Positions 42,291-51,853 of a stretch of 64,000 nt of DNA are shown piece by piece. Within the stretch, counting starts at the first letter, position 1; every line of letters starts with the position of its first letter. The DNA is taken from assembly GCA_965203505.1 (NCBI GenBank), contig OZ241880.1:1426001-1490000 (forward strand). Direction: 5' to 3'. This stretch comes from Bin127 sp965203505. GTDB taxonomy: Bacteria; Chloroflexota; Dehalococcoidia; Lucifugimonadales; Lucifugimonadaceae. Both the position numbers and the translations under genes were made by a program. The notes under the pieces are model-generated. The model searched no databases. It saw only the letters and a program-made list of their open reading frames with translations, and was not told the DNA's origin.

Positions 42291-42314
42291 TGCTCGTGAT
42301 CCGTTGCTACTGAT

Positions 42315-43487
42315 TCAGTGACCGTGATGGTGACCTACCAAATGAGGATGAGCAGAATGATGTGGAGGGTACCTGTGTCCGTTACGGATAGTCTCGACGG
42401 GTAACAGAAGTTGCTTTCCTTGCCTAGTGGCGCCTTTGGCGTCGGTCAACTCGAAATCGCCTTCGATGAGTCGAATAATCGAGATGTCTGCATCGGCCCC
42501 AACCCGGAGCGAACCAATTGTGTCGGTCATTGAAATGGCCGCCGCAGGACGTTGAGTTGCGAAGGTGATCACCTCTTCCAAAGAGAAACCCAAGTAGAGG
42601 TATTTCGACAAGGTGGTCAAGAGATCATAGACAGGCCCCCGGATGTTGTAACGGTGGACATCTGAGCTTACCGTGCCTGGGCCGAAACCATCCGCCGCGC
42701 ACTTCTCGGCGACATCGAATGAGAATGAACCGGCACCGTGTCCGACATCGAAGTTGACGCCACGACTCATCGCGTCTCGTGCCGCGTCGATGACTCTACC
42801 GGTGTTGTCGACAATTCCGGGTGGATTGCCGGTAAAGCTATGAGTGACAATGTCACCCGGCCTCAACTGCTCAAGGTACCGCTCGACGGGATTTACGGTG
42901 CCGCCGATGTGGATCATCAGAGGTTTGTCAAGCTGACGCGATGCTTCAAGAGAGCGTTCCATCGCTACCAGGTCGTTGTTGCCTAGTATCGCCTCGGACA
43001 GTCTGACTTTAATACCTACGATGACCTCTGGGAACATCCTCGCCGCCTCAACCGCCTTTTCAACTCGGGCCCACCGAACATCCTCGAGTTCGCCGATCTC
43101 GTTGTCGAGCTGTCCCATTCCCGAGATATGCAGAAATGCAAGAACTCGAGTGTCCGCTTTCTGCATGACGTACCGGTGAAAACCAGCGATAGTGTTGGCG
43201 CCAGCCGAGCCAGCGTCGATGGCAGTCGTGACGCCCCGGTACAGGCACGAAGGGTCTGCTTCTACGGCTAGATGCGCGACACCCCACCAGACGTGAACGT
43301 GGAGATCAATCAATCCCGGGGTCACTAAGAGTCCGTCGGCTTCCAAGACATCGTGAGTGTCGCCGTCGCTGATGTACTCCTCGACGGCACGTATTTTGCC
43401 GCCAGCGATCGCGATGTCTCGCTGGGCATGGAGACGCTGGCACGGATCGATCACCGTGCCGTTTTTGATTACAAGATCCCAAGTCAT
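42315..43487 (-). CDS. Amidohydrolase/deacetylase family protein with His-rich tail
   Basis: 390 residues of the amidohydrolase superfamily (dihydroorotase-like deacetylase branch). It has the N-terminal beta-sandwich strand DLVIKNGTVIDP, metal motif GLIDLHVHVWWG, carboxylated-Lys strand VIVGIKVRLSE, and His ligands in PLMIHIGG and DIVTHSFTG. A late metal Asp is in TVSSDVHRYN. It should hydrolyse a cyclic amide or N-acyl group. The final 20 residues are His-rich (PPHHSAHPHLVGHHHGH), an unusual metal-binding-like tail. It sits directly upstream of ccmA and downstream of a D-aminoacylase. Confidence 0.85.
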   Translation of the reverse strand: MTWDLVIKNGTVIDPCQRLHAQRDIAIAGGKIRAVEEYISDGDTHDVLEADGLLVTPGLIDLHVHVWWGVAHLAVEADPSCLYRGVTTAIDAGSAGANTIAGFHRYVMQKADTRVLAFLHISGMGQLDNEIGELEDVRWARVEKAVEAARMFPEVIVGIKVRLSEAILGNNDLVAMERSLEASRQLDKPLMIHIGGTVNPVERYLEQLRPGDIVTHSFTGNPPGIVDNTGRVIDAARDAMSRGVNFDVGHGAGSFSFDVAEKCAADGFGPGTVSSDVHRYNIRGPVYDLLTTLSKYLYLGFSLEEVITFATQRPAAAISMTDTIGSLRVGADADISIIRLIEGDFELTDAKGATRQGKQLLLPVETIRNGHRYPPHHSAHPHLVGHHHGH

Positions 43488-43528
43488 ATCACACCTCGTT
43501 TGCTCGACGATTCATGGGTCAGAACTCT

Positions 43529-45127
43529 CTAACCTTCGAAATCGCGGATCACCTTGCCGGGTGTTGCACCAGTGACCTTGCCATCCGCGATTGCTTGAAC
43601 ACCGTTCACGATCACATGATCCATGCCGGTCGAGTATTGATGAGGATCGATAAACGAGTTGTTCTGCCTGATGTTGTCGAGGGCAAAAACGTTCACATCG
43701 GCATACATGCCGCGTGCGATTCGACCGCGTCGTTTCAGTTTCAATCTCTCGGCGCCCAGAGCGGTCATCTTGTATATGGCCTCTTCGAACGACATCAACT
43801 TGCGTTCCTTGACGAACGTCTCCAGATGGCGAGAGTTGGTCGCGTAGCTGCGAGGGTGCGGTTTGCCGCTTGAAAGCGGTCCAGTGGTGCGAAGCGAGCT
43901 ACCGTCCGAACAGACAGTCATTAACCGCCATTGAGCGATCGCTTCGACATCCGATTCCTCCATTGAGCGTAGGACGTAAGAACCGTCCGATTGCTCGTAT
44001 AAGCGGAGCGCCGCTTCGGCGGGTTCGCAACCCATCTCGTCACCGATCTCTTCGAGGTTCATGCCTTCGTAATCGGTGTTTGGCGGGAAGTGCGCAACTA
44101 CAGAACCTACTGCACCGTGATTGCGACTGATGTAGTAACGGGTGTCTTCACGCATCTTGGCGCGTAGGTCGGCGTCCTGGAGTCGTTCCAAAGTTGCTTC
44201 TCGTCCACCCGTCAGCGACCATCGTGCGAACATAGCGCCGCTGAATCCGGTGCTAGACCACGAGTACGGGTATTGATCACCCGCTACGTCGATACCCTCG
44301 GCCAAGGCGCGTTCGAACCCTTCGAGGAGTTCGGGACCGCGACCCCAGAATTTGGGACCAACGGCTTTGACGTGGGAGACTTGTATTCGGCCACCCGTGC
44401 GCCTGCCAATCTCTATCGCTTCGGCGTGGGCGGGGAAGAGCCCGCATAAATCGTCTGCCTCCGACCGGATGTGGGATGAGTAGAGCTTATCCCGGTCGGC
44501 GACGGGTTGATTCAGCGCGATCACCTCGTCGGTGAGGGAGTACGAACCGGGCGCGTACCAGAGACCTGTAGACATTCCTAGAGCGCCAGCGTCTAGACTC
44601 TCTTCGATGATGCGGGTCATGTGCTGAAGCTCATCGATGTCTGGACCGCGGTTGTCCATGCCCATAACTGCGGAGCGCACGGTTCCATGTCCAACCTGAG
44701 TGGCGATGTTGATCGTGGAACCGACGCGTTCCAACGCGTTCAAATATCCATCGAAATCATCCCAATCGACGTCAAAAGTGCCTTCGCCGCCGCGCGTTAG
44801 ACGCTCCCTTAACTGTTCTTTGGAGGCGCCAATCAGCGGGGCGCAGAAACTGCCCCCACAGTTGCCAACATATTCGAGTGTGACACCTTGTGTGAGCTTC
44901 GAATCTGCCAACGGATCGACTAAGAAAGATGCGTCGGAATGAGTGTGCAAGTCTATGAAACCGGGTGTGACGGATTTGCCCGTAGCGTCGATTGTCAGTT
45001 TGGATTCGGCACCACCGAGGTCGCCTACTGTTTCGATAGTGTCTCCTTTGATGCCTACGTCGGCGGCGATTCCGGCGAGGCCGCTACCGTCGTGTAACGT
45101 GCCGCCGGTTATTTTGATGTCGAGCAT
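43529..45127 (-). CDS. N-acyl-D-amino-acid deacylase family amidohydrolase
   Basis: 532 residues. Motifs of D-aminoacylases: PGFIDLHTHSDASFL, LEYVGNCGGSFCAPL (Cys and metal), YSSHIRSEADDLCGL, IQVSHVKAVGPKFWG and VCSDGSSLRTTG with the catalytic Asp. These enzymes use one or two zinc ions to release D-amino acids from N-acyl or peptide-like substrates. With the neighbouring deacetylase and the peptide importers of the left end, a role in scavenging modified amino acids or peptides is plausible. Start ATG 45127. Confidence 0.9.
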   Translation of the reverse strand: MLDIKITGGTLHDGSGLAGIAADVGIKGDTIETVGDLGGAESKLTIDATGKSVTPGFIDLHTHSDASFLVDPLADSKLTQGVTLEYVGNCGGSFCAPLIGASKEQLRERLTRGGEGTFDVDWDDFDGYLNALERVGSTINIATQVGHGTVRSAVMGMDNRGPDIDELQHMTRIIEESLDAGALGMSTGLWYAPGSYSLTDEVIALNQPVADRDKLYSSHIRSEADDLCGLFPAHAEAIEIGRRTGGRIQVSHVKAVGPKFWGRGPELLEGFERALAEGIDVAGDQYPYSWSSTGFSGAMFARWSLTGGREATLERLQDADLRAKMREDTRYYISRNHGAVGSVVAHFPPNTDYEGMNLEEIGDEMGCEPAEAALRLYEQSDGSYVLRSMEESDVEAIAQWRLMTVCSDGSSLRTTGPLSSGKPHPRSYATNSRHLETFVKERKLMSFEEAIYKMTALGAERLKLKRRGRIARGMYADVNVFALDNIRQNNSFIDPHQYSTGMDHVIVNGVQAIADGKVTGATPGKVIRDFEG

Positions 45128-45271
45128 GTTTCTTGCCGGGTGATTTTGGGGGATACCGATGTGCGGATTTTATCGTTTATCGGATGAAGCACAAAAACGG
45201 GACGCGAAATCGTGGGTTTAACTTAAACTTGCGATGAGACTTTCCAGAACCAAAACCAAGGGAGCCGAACA

Positions 45272-46042
45272 TTGAAGTTCGTCAGATTCGAAAACGGCGG
45301 AGGCGCATCGTACGGCATCGTAGAAGATGACGGTACGATTACCGAGATTTCCAACTCTCCGATCGGTCAATCGTATGAAGCAACGGGTGCGACACACAAT
45401 CTTTCCGACGTCAAGATACTCGCGCCTAACCCGAATCCGGTCAAGATGTTGTGCTTGGCGCGCAACTACCGATCCCATCTGTTGGGAGCGGATGAGCCTA
45501 CGCGCCCGGAACCGTTCTACAAGACACCGACCGCGATCATCGGTCCTGGCGAACCGATCAAGATAACCGAGGACGCCGGCATGGTCGTCTGCGAATCTGA
45601 ACTCATAGTCATCATCGGCAAGCGTGCCAAGAACGTCAGCGAGGACGAAGCGCTTGACTACGTTTTCGGTTACACCGCCGGCAATGACGTCAGTGCTCGT
45701 GATTGGCAGGGGGGTCCTGACGCAGACACCCAATGGTGGCGAGCGAAGTCGGCGGACACGTTCGGCCCAACCGGCCCATTCATGGTCACAGACATCGATC
45801 CGCAAGATGTCAACATCCGAGGTCTAGTCAACGGCGTCGAAGGGCAGAAGTGCCACTCGTCCGAGATGATCTTCAACGTCGCACAATCGATCAGCTTTAT
45901 CAGCAGGTACGTCACTCTCGAATGCGGCGACATGCTTTGGACGGGTACGTCAGGCACGACGCCGCCAATCAATGTCGGCGGCGACGTTACCGTCGAGATC
46001 GACAAGATTGGCGTGTTGCACAACCCCGTCGAAGCCGCTTGA
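45272..46042 (+). CDS. Fumarylacetoacetate hydrolase family protein
   Basis: 256 residues from TTG 45272, with a good ribosome site (AAGGGAG at 45258, 7 nt away). The short N-terminal domain is followed by the FAH barrel: LCLARNYRSHLLGADEP, FYKTPTAIIGPGEPI, then metal ligands in CESELIVIIGKRAKNVS and GYTAGNDVSARDWQ, and WTGTSGTTPPINVGGDV. Members cleave C-C bonds of acylpyruvates or hydrate 2-oxo-dienoates in aromatic catabolism. The precise substrate cannot be told from sequence. Confidence 0.9.
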   Translation: MKFVRFENGGGASYGIVEDDGTITEISNSPIGQSYEATGATHNLSDVKILAPNPNPVKMLCLARNYRSHLLGADEPTRPEPFYKTPTAIIGPGEPIKITEDAGMVVCESELIVIIGKRAKNVSEDEALDYVFGYTAGNDVSARDWQGGPDADTQWWRAKSADTFGPTGPFMVTDIDPQDVNIRGLVNGVEGQKCHSSEMIFNVAQSISFISRYVTLECGDMLWTGTSGTTPPINVGGDVTVEIDKIGVLHNPVEAA

Positions 46043-46075
46043 CGTCGGGTTAAACCCGCGATCGATCAGGAAGTT

Positions 46076-46990
46076 CTAGCTGGCACCGAAGTAGGTCGAA
46101 AGATCGCCTTCGGTTAACCAGTAGAAGACCAAATAGGCGCCCACCACCGCCAAGATCACGGCGGATACGCGTTCGACGTGCGGCATTGCGCGTCTTAACG
46201 GGTTCAATATTGCGCTCTTGAATAGAGCAACTCCGATCGTCACGATCATGATCAGGAACGCCATCCCTCCGGCATATGCGACGAAGTGAACGAGCCCGGC
46301 GAAGAAACCGTCACGCCCAAACGAACTCGTAACCACGCTGAGAAATATCGGCAGCGTGCAACTCAGCGACGCGAGCGCATAACTGACACCGAAGAGGAAG
46401 TATCCGCCGAGCGATGATACTCGAGGGTCGCCGACTCGACCGGCCACCTGTTGTGCAACACCGGTATATATCTTCCCGCCTACGAGGATGTAAGCGCCCA
46501 GCAGAGCCATCAATATACCCAACACAAAACCGATCCACGGCAATGCTTCTTTGACCAATTCTTGGCTGGCAGAGACGAGTAGTCCGGCGGACCCGAACAG
46601 CGCCAAAAAACCCAGTCCCATGGCCAAACTGACGTAGATGGCCTTGGTGCCGCGTTTGGCAGTGCCAATCCAACCAGTGCCTTCTTCGACGTCGGTTTCG
46701 TCGCGCAAGTAGATCGTGAGGTAAGCAGGCAACATCACAAATCCGCAAGGATTAACGGCGGCCACCATCCCTGCGACGAATGCGAAACCAAACGGCAGCA
46801 GATCACCGATGTTTGAAACCCACGTCGTGGATGTTCCTTGCACACCGAGGACGCCGCCGACCGTTTCGTTCGCACCGGGACCTTGGATCAATCCCATCAC
46901 GAACGCAATCGCCAAAAGGACTACCGCGCCGGCAGCGCCGACCAACTGCATCGGAGTTACCTGCTGTATGTTCGAACCTGGCAACTTCAT
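46076..46990 (-). CDS. ccdA: CcdA-type thiol-disulfide transmembrane protein
   Basis: 304 residues with six to eight helices. The redox pair lies in AAVNPCGFVMLPAY (N-terminal) and LASLSCTLPIFLSVV, the classic CcdA cysteines. CcdA transfers reducing power outward to keep apocytochrome c cysteines reduced, which complements the ccm genes 4 kb away. An extra N-terminal helix (GAAGAVVLLAIAFVMGL) precedes the family core. Divergent from rpsB. Confidence 0.9.
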   Translation of the reverse strand: MKLPGSNIQQVTPMQLVGAAGAVVLLAIAFVMGLIQGPGANETVGGVLGVQGTSTTWVSNIGDLLPFGFAFVAGMVAAVNPCGFVMLPAYLTIYLRDETDVEEGTGWIGTAKRGTKAIYVSLAMGLGFLALFGSAGLLVSASQELVKEALPWIGFVLGILMALLGAYILVGGKIYTGVAQQVAGRVGDPRVSSLGGYFLFGVSYALASLSCTLPIFLSVVTSSFGRDGFFAGLVHFVAYAGGMAFLIMIVTIGVALFKSAILNPLRRAMPHVERVSAVILAVVGAYLVFYWLTEGDLSTYFGAS

Positions 46991-47166
46991 GGTTTATGCC
47001 TCGGAATCGCGTTGTCGGCGCAAATGCATTGACCGGGACTGATCGCCCGCGGCGTCGATGCAATTGATGTAAAGAATAACGACTCCGAGCGGATTTTAGA
47101 CGCATTCAGACCGCTCCAAACAAGGTCGATTGCGCATCACTGCTCAAAGGTGATTTCAACTTCGTG

Positions 47167-47175
47167 TGATACTAT
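47167..47175 (+). promoter_or_regulatory. Extended -10 promoter for the rpsB cluster
   Basis: TGATACTAT fits the extended -10 form (TGn followed by a TATAAT-like hexamer, TACTAT). No good -35 is found 17 bp upstream, as is usual for extended -10 promoters. Transcription would give a leader of roughly 85 nt before rpsB, long enough for S2 autoregulation, although no specific structure was established. The remainder of the 46991-47266 gap shows no gene. Confidence 0.45.
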
Positions 47176-47266
47176 CGAACATTGGTTCCAAACGTCTAAA
47201 CGATGTTTTGGTGGCGCTACGCGCGTCTACGATTGCTGATGCCGATCAGGAGAACACCCTAGAACC

Positions 47267-48127
47267 TTGACAACTGAAACTGCGGTTGCGGAAACGCAAA
47301 CCCCTACAGACATCGAAGAACTTGAGCCCTTGTCAGTGGAGGGCCTATATCGCGCGGGCGTTCATCTCGGTCATCTGTCCAAGCGATGGCACCCTCGGAT
47401 GCGCGACTACATCCGGCTAAAACACCAACGTCGCCATGTTCTCGACATGGATAAAACGATTGAGGCGATTGAGGCGGCAAAGGATGCGGTGCGGGAAATC
47501 GTCGCCGCCGGCGGTGATTGCCTGATGGTGGGTACAAAACCGCAAGCCAGAAACGAAGTCGAAAGGTTGGCCAAATCGGTCGACGCGTTGTACATCACGT
47601 CGCGATGGCTGGGCGGCACGCTCACTAATTTCGCCACGATTTCGCGTCGCATTGAAGCGCTGATCCAATTGGAAGAGGATTTTGCCAAGGGCGAAGTTCA
47701 AGCCCACACGAAGCGGGAACTGTTGATGAAACAGACCGAAGTGAGACGCCTCAACAAGTTCTTCGGTGGTATCAAGGAAATCACGAAGCTTCCGGACGTG
47801 ATGTTCGTCGTAGGTATCGACCGCGAAAAACACGCGGTCAAGGAGGCCAACGACCTCAACATCCCAGTCGTCGCGATCGTCGATACCAACTGCGACCCCA
47901 GCACGATCACATATCCGATCCCCGGCAACGATGATTCGCATGCTTCAATAGCGTTGCTGTCTCGCCATGTTGCCGCCGCGATTTCGGAGGGCAGGGAACT
48001 CGCTGCTGAACGCGAACGCGAACGGGAAGCAGTGCGAGCGGAACGGGCAGCCCAAGAAGCAGCGATGGCCGCGGCACGCGCTGCTGCTGAGGAGCGATCT
48101 AGGCAAGGCGACGCGAGTTCCGAGTAA
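47267..48127 (+). CDS. rpsB: 30S ribosomal protein S2
   Basis: 286 residues. Typical blocks: AGVHLGHLSKRWHPRMRDYI, MVGTKPQARNEVERLAKS, SRWLGGTLTNFATISRRI and VVAIVDTNCDPSTITYPIPGNDDS. Starts at TTG 47267 with AGGAG at 47248, a rather long spacing of 14 nt. The C-terminus carries an extra Ala/Glu/Arg-rich helix of about 45 residues (ELAAEREREREAVRAERAAQ). First gene of the translation/membrane-lipid cluster. Confidence 0.97.
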   Translation: MTTETAVAETQTPTDIEELEPLSVEGLYRAGVHLGHLSKRWHPRMRDYIRLKHQRRHVLDMDKTIEAIEAAKDAVREIVAAGGDCLMVGTKPQARNEVERLAKSVDALYITSRWLGGTLTNFATISRRIEALIQLEEDFAKGEVQAHTKRELLMKQTEVRRLNKFFGGIKEITKLPDVMFVVGIDREKHAVKEANDLNIPVVAIVDTNCDPSTITYPIPGNDDSHASIALLSRHVAAAISEGRELAAEREREREAVRAERAAQEAAMAAARAAAEERSRQGDASSE

Positions 48128-48174
48128 ATCGAACTGACACGCAATATTGAGATTCGAAACGGAGTTGTCACGAC

Positions 48175-48681
48175 ATGGCTAAAATCGGCACCGCGCAGAT
48201 AAAGGAGTTGCGCGACAAAACCGGTGCTGGGATCATGGATTCAAAACGGGCGCTTGAAGACGCCGATGGTGACATGGAAAAAGCTGCGGCCGCGTTGATG
48301 GAGAAGGGTTTGGCGTCCGCCGCAAAGCGTGCCGGTCGCGAGGCTGCGGAAGGCGTCATCGAAGCTTACATCCATACCGGTTCGCGGGTCGGTTCGTTAG
48401 TAGAACTTAACTGCGAAACCGATTTTGTAGCGCGAACCCCTGAGTTTAAAGCTCTAGCACGCGATCTCGCGATGCAGGTCGCGGCCATGAACCCGAAATA
48501 CGTCGCCCGAGAGGATGTTCCTGAAGACGTTGACAGCGTCTCCGAAGATGAGATTTTGCTCGATCAGATGTATATCCGTGATGGTAGCGTCAGGGTATCC
48601 GATCTCGTCAAAGAGATGATTTCGAAGGTCGGCGAAAACGTCAAGGTCGGACGGATAGAACGCTTCGCCCTCGGCGAGTAG
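48175..48681 (+). CDS. tsf: Elongation factor Ts (short form)
   Basis: 168 residues. UBA-like N-terminus (IKELRDKTGAGIMDSKRALEDADGDMEKA) and the core GSRVGSLVELNCETDFVART contacting EF-Tu are present. The second half of the long E. coli core (283 residues) is absent, as in the short EF-Ts types of Thermus and several other phyla. It recycles EF-Tu-GDP. Follows rpsB by 47 bp. Confidence 0.96.
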   Translation: MAKIGTAQIKELRDKTGAGIMDSKRALEDADGDMEKAAAALMEKGLASAAKRAGREAAEGVIEAYIHTGSRVGSLVELNCETDFVARTPEFKALARDLAMQVAAMNPKYVAREDVPEDVDSVSEDEILLDQMYIRDGSVRVSDLVKEMISKVGENVKVGRIERFALGE

Positions 48682-48698
48682 GCAAAGGAGAAACCAGC

Positions 48699-49475
48699 AT
48701 GCGGTTGACGCCACGTTACAGCCGCATCTTGCTTAAACTCAGCGGCGAGTCATTCAAGGGCAACAAAAGCTTCGGAATCGAAAACGATACCGTCAAGTAC
48801 ATCGCCAACGAGATTAGGCCGGTGCACGACGCAGGTGTTGGTGTCGGCATCGTTGTTGGTGGAGGCAACATGTGGCGCGGGGCTGATTACGAAGCTCAGG
48901 GGATGGATCGTTCCAGTGCCGACCATGCGGGAATGTTGGCAACTGTTATGAACGCGTTGGTTTTGCAGGATCAGCTCAAGCGTGACGGCATCCCGGTCCG
49001 AACCATGACGGCGATACCTATGGAGACGGTCGCAGAACCCTACATCCGCTCACGGGCGTTGAACCATATCGAACGGGGGCGGGTCGTAATATTCGCCGCG
49101 GGAACCGGCAATCCCTTCATGTCGACCGACACCGCTGCGAGTTTGCGCGCGTTAGAGATCAATGCAGGCGTGCTCGTGATGGCGAAAAATGGCGTGGATG
49201 GGATTTACGATGCTGACCCAGCTATACATCCCACGGCCAAAAAGTTCGACCACATTACCCACCACAAAGCGTTGGAACTCGGTTTGCGAGCCCTCGATTC
49301 GACAGCGCTGTCACTAGCAATGGACAATAAGATGCCGATATTGGTTTTCGATATGTTCAAAGCGGGTAACTTCGCAGGGGTCGTCGGTGGCGGTCACGTT
49401 GGGACCCGCATTACAGTTGACGCAGCGGGTGAACAGCTTCATATGCCTGAGCAGGCTCCGAATTCGTTGGTGTAA
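48699..49475 (+). CDS. pyrH: UMP kinase
   Basis: 258 residues. Amino-acid-kinase fold with RILLKLSGESFKG, VGIVVGGGNMWRG, MATVMNALVLQ-like TVMNALVLQDQL, and GTGNPFMSTDTAA. Phosphorylates UMP to UDP for RNA, peptidoglycan and lipid precursors. A strong ribosome site (aaaggag) precedes the ATG. About 10-15 residues longer than average at the C-terminus. Confidence 0.97.
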   Translation: MRLTPRYSRILLKLSGESFKGNKSFGIENDTVKYIANEIRPVHDAGVGVGIVVGGGNMWRGADYEAQGMDRSSADHAGMLATVMNALVLQDQLKRDGIPVRTMTAIPMETVAEPYIRSRALNHIERGRVVIFAAGTGNPFMSTDTAASLRALEINAGVLVMAKNGVDGIYDADPAIHPTAKKFDHITHHKALELGLRALDSTALSLAMDNKMPILVFDMFKAGNFAGVVGGGHVGTRITVDAAGEQLHMPEQAPNSLV

Positions 49476-49567
49476 ACGCCGCGAACAACTCGGTCAGCCG
49501 CGTTGAGCCATTTCAGAGATTACGAACAGGGCGAAGTCGAAATCGATCAACCAAGAGAGGTGTTCTC

Positions 49568-50134
49568 ATGTTGGAAGAAACATTAGAAGATGCCGAAGAC
49601 CGCATGGGTTCCTCAGTGAGCGTGTTCTCAGATGATTTGGACGGTTATCGGACCAATCAAGCCTCGACATCCTTGGTTGCGAAGATGCAGGTCAGTGTCG
49701 ACATGGGTGGTGTTACAGACACTCTGCTGATGAATCAACTCTCGATGATCGCCGTCGAAAGCGCACGGACGATAAAGATCGAGGCCTTTTACCCTGAAGC
49801 CGCAGATGCGATCATTCGCGCCATTCAGCGATCTGATCTCGGATTGAACCCGCGCGTCGATGGACAGACCATCCGTTTGATACTGCCCGAGTTGACGCAA
49901 GAGCGTCGGCGCGAACTGGTCAGAATGGTCAGGCGACGAGCTGAGGATGCTCGCGTCTCGATTCGAAATGTCAGGCGTGATGCACAGAGTATGATCCGCG
50001 AGATCCAGAACGAGGGCGAAGCTTCTGAGGACGATTGCAAACGAGCATCGAAGACCTTGCAAGACCTTACCGATGACGCGGTCGCCCAAGTCGGAGAACT
50101 GCTCGAATCTAAAGAAGCGCAAATCCTCGAATAA
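49568..50134 (+). CDS. frr: Ribosome recycling factor
   Basis: 188 residues. Recognisable three-helix-bundle blocks: YRTNQASTSLVAKMQVS (usually RTGRASPxLL), QLSMIAVESARTIKIEAF, LGLNPRVDGQTIRLILPELTQERR, and RNVRRDAQSMIREI. Splits the post-termination complex together with EF-G. The usual RTGRA is altered to RTNQA, but the rest is standard. Confidence 0.95.
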   Translation: MLEETLEDAEDRMGSSVSVFSDDLDGYRTNQASTSLVAKMQVSVDMGGVTDTLLMNQLSMIAVESARTIKIEAFYPEAADAIIRAIQRSDLGLNPRVDGQTIRLILPELTQERRRELVRMVRRRAEDARVSIRNVRRDAQSMIREIQNEGEASEDDCKRASKTLQDLTDDAVAQVGELLESKEAQILE

Positions 50135-50185
50135 CTGGTTTCTATAACGCTTCGAATCCTTGGGGAACAGGTTACGGATCGATCA

Positions 50186-50956
50186 ATGGCGTCCATTGAA
50201 CCGGAAACGTCAAACAGCGAGGTGACGCGGAAACTAGGTGTTTCGTCTAATGGATTGGAAGGCGAGCGCGTTCCTCAACACATTGCCATAATCATGGACG
50301 GCAATGCTCGTTGGGCCAGAAAACATGGTTTGACTGTGGCTCAAGGTCACCGAGCTGGATATAACAACATCGAACGAGTGTCTCGGGTTCTCGGTAAACG
50401 CGGCGTGAAGGAAGTCACTCTTTTCGCTTTCTCTACAGAGAATTGGCAACGGCCGGACGATGAAGTCCACGCGTTGATGGACCTCGCGGCTGAAGCGATC
50501 GAACAGGGTGTCCAACGATTTCACGAAGACGGCGTCCGTTTGCGACATGTCGGGCACGGACGTCGGTTGCCGTCCGAGATGGTGCGAAAGATCGCAGACG
50601 CCGAACGATTGACCCGCGAGAACGAGACTATTGCGTTGAACTTGGCCTTCGACTACGGTGGTCGCGAAGAGATTATCAACGCGATCCGGAGTATCGTACG
50701 AGACGGCGTTAACCACGACGATATAGATGACGCGCTGTTCGAAAGATATCTATTCACTGCCGGTATTCCCGATCCAGATATGATCATCAGAACTGGAGGA
50801 GAGTTCCGCATCAGTAATTTCATGATTTGGCAATCTGCGTATTCCGAATTTTTCTCGTCACCAGCGTTATGGCCCGAGTTCGGCGAGAGTGAGATAGACG
50901 CGGCGATCGAAGCGTATTCGCGCAGACAACGCCGGTTTGGGCAAAGACCAGCGTAG
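50186..50956 (+). CDS. uppS: Isoprenyl transferase (undecaprenyl diphosphate synthase)
   Basis: 256 residues. Motifs: HIAIIMDGNARWARKHG (catalytic Asp), GHRAGYNN, FAFSTENWQRP, NLAFDYGGREEI and DPDMIIRTGGEFRISNFMIW with FSSPALWPEF. Condenses isopentenyl units into cis-polyprenyl diphosphate for cell wall and glycan lipid carriers. Its substrate pathway starts with dxr and ispG in the same cluster. Confidence 0.96.
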   Translation: MASIEPETSNSEVTRKLGVSSNGLEGERVPQHIAIIMDGNARWARKHGLTVAQGHRAGYNNIERVSRVLGKRGVKEVTLFAFSTENWQRPDDEVHALMDLAAEAIEQGVQRFHEDGVRLRHVGHGRRLPSEMVRKIADAERLTRENETIALNLAFDYGGREEIINAIRSIVRDGVNHDDIDDALFERYLFTAGIPDPDMIIRTGGEFRISNFMIWQSAYSEFFSSPALWPEFGESEIDAAIEAYSRRQRRFGQRPA

Positions 50957-50983
50957 GTCGGGCATATCGGCGAAACTAATCGC

Positions 50984-51853
50984 GTGACACCTGAACCCAA
51001 TCGCTTACCGCACGGAACCCGAAAAACTCCGTCTGAGCTGACCCTCAGGCTCATTACCGCGGCGGTAGGGTTGCCGATTTTGGGTCTGATTCTGTATCTC
51101 GGGTTTTGGACGATTGGCATTGCCGCCATCGTGGTCGCAGCGTTGGTGGGAGTTGAGACGCGAGATATGGCTCAAAAAACCATCAGCGGTCTAAGATCGC
51201 GCGTCGCGTTTCTCATCATCGGCGGGATGATCCCGGCAACCGCAGTATTCGTAGCTGCGATTGGCGATTCGTCCAACTTCGAACAGGTTGGCACTGTTTT
51301 CGGGGTTTTGGCGCTTGTGTTCTTATTTGAGATTGTGATCACTGGCAGATTTCGCCAGATCGAATTAGTCCGCCGAAATATCGTGCTTTCCTACGGAGCA
51401 TTCGTGGCGATAGCGGTGGGCATATTGCCATTCATCGTTTCACTGCCAGACGGTCGGGCATTGTTGACGTTCTGCATCTTGGTTGTATTCGCTTCAGATT
51501 CGGGGGCATATCTCGTTGGTAAACGTTTCGGCTCACACAAACTTGCGCCCAGCATCAGCCCGGGTAAGACGTGGGAAGGATTGATCGGGGGAGTTATTTC
51601 AGCCATATTGGTCGCATGGTTGCTGAACGAACTGCTGGCGTTGGAATATTCGACCGCTAGAATCTTGTTGATAGGCTTGTCAATCGCAGTCATCGGGGTG
51701 CTAGGTGATCTCGGAGAATCGTGGATCAAACGCCTCGCTGGAGTCAAAGATTCTGGCGTGATCGTGCCCGGGCATGGTGGGATCTTGGACAGGCTTGATG
51801 CACTGGCACCGAATTTCATGCTCATTTACTTCGTCGATCGATGGCTAGGATGA
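50984..51853 (+). CDS. cdsA: Phosphatidate cytidylyltransferase
   Basis: 289 residues from GTG 50984, about eight helices. The CDS-family signature SWIKRLAGVKDSG and PGHGGILDRLDAL is fully conserved. Makes CDP-diacylglycerol from phosphatidate and CTP at the membrane. Its end overlaps the start of dxr by 13 bp in another frame. Confidence 0.95.
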   Translation: MTPEPNRLPHGTRKTPSELTLRLITAAVGLPILGLILYLGFWTIGIAAIVVAALVGVETRDMAQKTISGLRSRVAFLIIGGMIPATAVFVAAIGDSSNFEQVGTVFGVLALVFLFEIVITGRFRQIELVRRNIVLSYGAFVAIAVGILPFIVSLPDGRALLTFCILVVFASDSGAYLVGKRFGSHKLAPSISPGKTWEGLIGGVISAILVAWLLNELLALEYSTARILLIGLSIAVIGVLGDLGESWIKRLAGVKDSGVIVPGHGGILDRLDALAPNFMLIYFVDRWLG

